From: Chloroflexota bacterium
GTDB lineage: Bacteria > Chloroflexota > Anaerolineae > Anaerolineales > Villigracilaceae
Direction of reading: 5' to 3'
DNA length: 8,312 bases
Assembly: GCA_021796155.1 (NCBI GenBank)
Contig: JAJYOO010000083.1
Span: forward strand, 1 to 8,312
Positions within the stretch are counted from its first letter, which is position 1. Each line of letters begins with the position of its first letter. Positions 6,087 to 8,312 of this stretch are shown one piece after another. A program made the translations under genes and the position numbers. The notes under the pieces were generated by a model, which saw only the letters and a list, made by a program, of their open reading frames with translations, did not search any database and was not told the origin of the DNA.

Positions 6087-6097
6087 AAGGAGGTCAC
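6087..6097 (+). promoter_or_regulatory. Strong ribosome binding site deciding the CorA start
   Basis: AAGGAGGT (6087-6094) is a perfect Shine-Dalgarno sequence followed by CAC and the ATG at 6098. The frame is also open from an ATG at 6056, but that codon has no ribosome binding site and would put this site inside the gene. Confidence 0.9.
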
Positions 6098-7150
6098 ATG
6101 TCAGAATCGCGCTACTATCACGTCACAAGGGATGGGAAAGTTGTCAGTCTTTCAACTGTTGCCGAGACATTGTCTGCTGTCAAAGACGGAGGATTTATAT
6201 GGCTGGATTTCATCCGGCCATCGAGGGAGAATCTATCAGTATTGAAGGAAGAGCTTTCAGCGTTGACCGAGCCGCTGGGCTTGCATCCGCTGTCCATCGA
6301 GGACTGCACCGACGAGAATCAAATCCCCAAGATCGAAGATTTCCCGCGCAACACGTTCATCCTGTTCAATACCTTCAGTTATTCAAAAAAGAATCTGACG
6401 ATTGACGAGGTGGATTTATTCATCGGCGAGAATTTTCTGGTGACCGTCAGCGGGGACGTCGTGAGCCGGGAACGTCCATTTGGCAACATCGAACGAATGC
6501 TTGAGCTTGATGTTGAAAACGTCCGGCAGGGACCGGCTTTCCTCATGCACGTTATTCTCGATCAGATCGTGGACCAAAAGTTTTTGGCAATCGAAGCGCT
6601 CGAAGACGAGTTGGACGCGGCGGAGGAATCAATTCTGGCGGATATATCCAGCTTCAATCCGGGAGCGTTGCTTCACCTGCGCCGTGATCTATTGGCACTT
6701 CGCAAGAGCCTTTTCCATGAACGCGAAATTTTGGTGAAGATTTGCCGCAAGGATTGCCCGTTCATTTCGGAGAAAGTCATCTTTCCGTATCGCGACATCT
6801 ATGACCATCTCGCCAAATCCTTCGAGCTGACCGAGACCTTCCGTGAGATCGTCACCAGTTTGGTGGAGATGTATCTCTCGATGATCAACAACCGGATGAC
6901 GCGCTTTGCCAACGAGACCAATGCAACTGTCAGACGATTGACCTTCATCACGACCATCTTCATGCCGCTCACGCTTCTAGCGGGGATCGGCGGCATGTCC
7001 GAATGGTCCATGATGACCGGCTCATCGAATTGGAAAATCGCCTACCCGGCTTTTATGGTCGCGATGGTGTTGATCGGCATTGCCAGTTACTTTTTCTTGA
7101 AGCGACTCGAGAAGCGAGGATTGGATAAAGATCAAAACGTGGTTGGGTGA
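6098..7150 (+). CDS. CorA-family divalent metal-ion transporter, GMN variant
   Basis: A 350-residue member of the CorA/ZntB (2-TM-GxN) family. A large soluble N-terminal domain with the usual alpha/beta start (GGFIWLDFIRPS, SIEDCTDENQIPKIEDF) and a long helical region (about 150-280) precedes two C-terminal membrane helices, about 281-301 and 314-334. Such proteins form pentameric channels for Mg2+, Co2+, Ni2+ or Zn2+. In canonical CorA the loop before TM2 begins with GMN; here it reads GIGGMSEWSMMTG (296-308), so the Asn is Ser. That points to a divergent subgroup whose ion cannot be assigned. The C-terminus is basic (KRLEKRGLDKDQN). The start at 6098 is chosen for its perfect Shine-Dalgarno sequence. 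A repeat array begins 5 nt after the stop; no M-box riboswitch is seen upstream. Confidence 0.92.
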   Translation: MSESRYYHVTRDGKVVSLSTVAETLSAVKDGGFIWLDFIRPSRENLSVLKEELSALTEPLGLHPLSIEDCTDENQIPKIEDFPRNTFILFNTFSYSKKNLTIDEVDLFIGENFLVTVSGDVVSRERPFGNIERMLELDVENVRQGPAFLMHVILDQIVDQKFLAIEALEDELDAAEESILADISSFNPGALLHLRRDLLALRKSLFHEREILVKICRKDCPFISEKVIFPYRDIYDHLAKSFELTETFREIVTSLVEMYLSMINNRMTRFANETNATVRRLTFITTIFMPLTLLAGIGGMSEWSMMTGSSNWKIAYPAFMVAMVLIGIASYFFLKRLEKRGLDKDQNVVG

Positions 7151-7154
7151 TTCC

Positions 7155-7264
7155 CCTGCATTTCCTTGCAGGAAATCCTCAACATTCTGCGAGGAAATAC
7201 CGCGTTTCCTCGCAGGAATTCGCTTGTTTCCTCGCAGAAAATGGATGATTTATTGGGAGGAAAT
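7155..7264. repeat. Tandem array of five degenerate 22-bp palindromic units
   Basis: The words ending GGAAAT or a near match finish at 7176, 7198, 7220, 7242 and 7264, exactly 22 bp apart. Units 1, 3 and 4 also share TTTCCTTGCAG or TTTCCTCGCAG in register (from 7161, 7205 and 7227). Unit 1 contains ATTTCCT-TGC-AGGAAAT (7160-7176), a perfect 7-bp palindrome. CTGCGAGGAAA (7187-7197) and TTTCCTCGCAG (7205-7215) form a perfect 11-bp stem with a 7-nt loop. This may act as a termination or processing structure after the CorA gene, but there is no T-tract. Confidence 0.7.
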
Positions 7265-7277
7265 TTGGGGCTGAGTA

Positions 7278-7317
7278 ATTTGCCCCCCGAGAGCGGACGA
7301 TTTCTCTCAGGGACAAT
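7278..7317. repeat. Left copy of 40-bp direct repeat, itself an imperfect palindrome
   Basis: ATTTGCCCCCCGAGAGCGGA followed by CGATTTCTCTCAGGGACAAT matches 7464-7502 at nearly every position; the few differences include a 1-bp length change in the C-run. TTGCCCC...GAGA and TCTCAGGGACAA are inverted arms around GCGGACGATT. Confidence 0.75.
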
Positions 7318-7325
7318 TTCAAAAC

Positions 7326-7442
7326 GCACGGACGTAAACGTCGCGTGCTAAATGCTCAAGCTCCGTTGGGGCTGGTATGCAGGACGATTTATCGTCCTTT
7401 CGCACTTAGCCTGTGGATTTATCCGCAGGCGATGGGTTCATC
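7326..7442. repeat. Run of short hairpins, mostly with 4-nt loops
   Basis: The hairpins are: GCACG-GACG-TAAA-CGTC-G-CGTGC (7326-7348, one bulge); AGCTCC-GTT-GGGGCT (7359-7373, one G-T pair); AGGACGA-TTTA-TCGTCCT (7381-7398, perfect); GCCTGTGGA-TTTA-TCCGCAGGC (7409-7430, one G-T pair); and GATG-GGTT-CATC (7431-7442). They lie between the two direct repeats. Reading frames here are short, overlap one another, lack ribosome binding sites and resemble no protein, so the stretch 7265-7548 appears non-coding. Confidence 0.65.
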
Positions 7443-7463
7443 CACGGGCGATGATATTAAACG

Positions 7464-7502
7464 ATTTGCCCTCGAGAGCGGACGATTTTTCTCAGGGGCA
7501 AT
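7464..7502. repeat. Right copy of 40-bp direct repeat
   Basis: ATTTGCCCTCGAGAGCGGAC followed by GATTTTTCTCAGGGGCAAT is the same-orientation copy of 7278-7317, 186 bp downstream. Its arms TTGCCCTCGAGA and TTCTCAGGGGCAA pair even better than those of the left copy. About 45 bp separate it from the stop of the converging gene. Confidence 0.75.
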
Positions 7503-7548
7503 GCTCGAATGTGATACCTTTGAGTGAATTTTGTCAATGATAAGATGC

Positions 7549-8312
7549 TTAGAAATGATAAATTTTGGATGGGGAAAAATCGTCCAAATCAATATTCTGA
7601 AGCGTTATTATTGACATCAATTGAAGTCGCAATATTATTAGTCGATCATATAAGTCCCAGTGATTTTCCATGAATCGTATTCTTTGAGTTTGATCAAAGA
7701 TGGAAGAGTCCTTTACAATCCTTTGTATGTTTTCAGGTGAGAACGAACCATGGACAAACTGCTTATTTCTAATTGACAGGACAGTACGACCATAGTTCAG
7801 TTCTGCTCCAAATGGGCAATCAAAAACTTGGTAAATGGGATCTAATAGTTTTTCTAGACCAATGGGATGAAGTGCTTTTATGACTGTTCCTGGACGTGGT
7901 AAGTTGCTTTTTTTGTTCCCCTTTATGTCAAGCAAAAATAATGCTGCCAAATAATGAAATATTCCATTGACATAAAATCTTACGGGAGCAGAATTTTCGA
8001 ACGTGAAGAAGGAAGCTTCCTCCACTTTCTCGAAGCAGAAATTGAGTTCCGATAATGTGCCAACTATTCCAATAAGTTGCCATATCTGCGTATCCGTTAA
8101 ACTTGAATTTGGCATTACCGGTTTTTCGAAAATCTTCCAACCGATATCAGCTTTTCTTGAGAAATCCCTTATTCTGCTCAATATTGCGTTGGTCTCAGCT
8201 TTAGCAACTGGGCCCATCGCACTTCTTATAACAACGGCACGCACCATTGAATCGCCGATGTTATCATGACTAATATTGTTTACGGTCTGCAACAATTCGG
8301 CTAAGTGAGTGT
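7549..8312 (-). CDS. Protein of unknown function with HEPN-like RNxxxxH motif, 5'-truncated
   Basis: This gene runs right to left, ends at TAA (7549-7551) and is open to the right edge, so its start is outside the window; about 253 residues are visible. I do not recognise the family. It has no signal peptide in the visible part, and it appears to be a soluble, largely helical protein. Numbering the last 248 residues, there is GIFHYLAALFLLDIK (111-125) and SIRNKQFVHGSFSPENI (174-190). The R176-N177-x4-H182 spacing fits the Rx4-6H motif of HEPN proteins, many of which are RNases in toxin or defence systems; this is suggestive only. Codon use and base composition are visibly AT-richer than in the other genes. 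It converges on the CorA transcription unit across the repeat region. A TTG at 8295-8293 or an internal Met could also be the start, but the frame does not close upstream. Confidence 0.75.
   Translation of the reverse strand, partial: THLAELLQTVNNISHDNIGDSMVRAVVIRSAMGPVAKAETNAILSRIRDFSRKADIGWKIFEKPVMPNSSLTDTQIWQLIGIVGTLSELNFCFEKVEEASFFTFENSAPVRFYVNGIFHYLAALFLLDIKGNKKSNLPRPGTVIKALHPIGLEKLLDPIYQVFDCPFGAELNYGRTVLSIRNKQFVHGSFSPENIQRIVKDSSIFDQTQRIRFMENHWDLYDRLIILRLQLMSIITLQNIDLDDFSPSKIYHF

Noticed and set aside
6056..6097. Upstream ATG giving a 14-residue longer CorA
   Set aside because: It has no ribosome binding site, and a perfect AAGGAGGT lies just before the ATG at 6098.
5864..6097. Mg2+ riboswitch (M-box) before CorA
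   Set aside because: The stretch is made of two inverted dispersed repeats and AT-rich filler; I see none of the M-box conserved structure.
7155..7264. CRISPR array
   Set aside because: The units are contiguous, degenerate and only 22 bp, with no unique spacers and no cas genes in view.
7166..7540. Short forward reading frames across the region after CorA
   Set aside because: They overlap one another in different frames, have no ribosome binding sites and read through repeats and hairpins.
8003..8269. Forward frame of 88 residues
   Set aside because: It is antisense to the well-formed reverse gene and has no ribosome binding site or recognisable motif.

Overview
The window is about 8.3 kb of a bacterial chromosome or metagenomic contig with moderate GC content. 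Every gene is on the + strand except the last, which is on the - strand. Tandem Tat-exported YkuD-type L,D-transpeptidases, a mix of short housekeeping membrane proteins and dense families of small palindromic intergenic repeats resemble Anaerolineae (Chloroflexota) genomes. That assignment is an inference; no rRNA or marker gene is present to confirm it.

Region 1 (1-3164) is a cell-wall block. It holds the 3' end of one L,D-transpeptidase, a complete second one 8 nt downstream, and a complete third one. All three keep the HG...SHGC catalytic signature, and both complete copies start with a textbook twin-arginine motif (SRRDFLKLS). A P-loop (AAA_33/zeta-toxin-like) kinase gene and a small palindromic repeat lie between the second and third copies. 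Region 2 (3165-3700) holds a stem-loop, a small acidic protein of unknown function and a convincing Rho-independent terminator. Region 3 (3732-5863) has an MFS permease, a 61-residue two-helix membrane protein, and a membrane protein joined to a zinc ribbon by a proline-rich linker. Three unrelated-looking intergenic repeat elements separate or follow these genes. Region 4 (6098-7150) is a CorA-family metal-ion transporter with a perfect Shine-Dalgarno sequence and a non-canonical GGMSEW in place of GMN.

Region 5 (7151-7548) has no credible gene but is highly structured. Five degenerate units repeat with an exact 22-bp period, each carrying palindromic TTTCCT/AGGAAA words. They are followed by a run of short hairpins, mostly with 4-nt loops, bracketed by two direct copies of a 40-bp element that is itself an imperfect palindrome. 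Region 6 (7549-8312, - strand) is a visibly AT-richer, 5'-truncated gene of unknown function. It has an RNKQFVH motif reminiscent of HEPN proteins and looks like accessory, possibly transferred DNA.

The LDTs plausibly crosslink or modify peptidoglycan outside the membrane. The MFS and CorA proteins are general membrane transporters, and nothing ties them into one pathway. I see no clear new multi-gene system. The strongest unexplained signals are the non-coding repeat array at 7155-7502 and the unidentified gene next to it.
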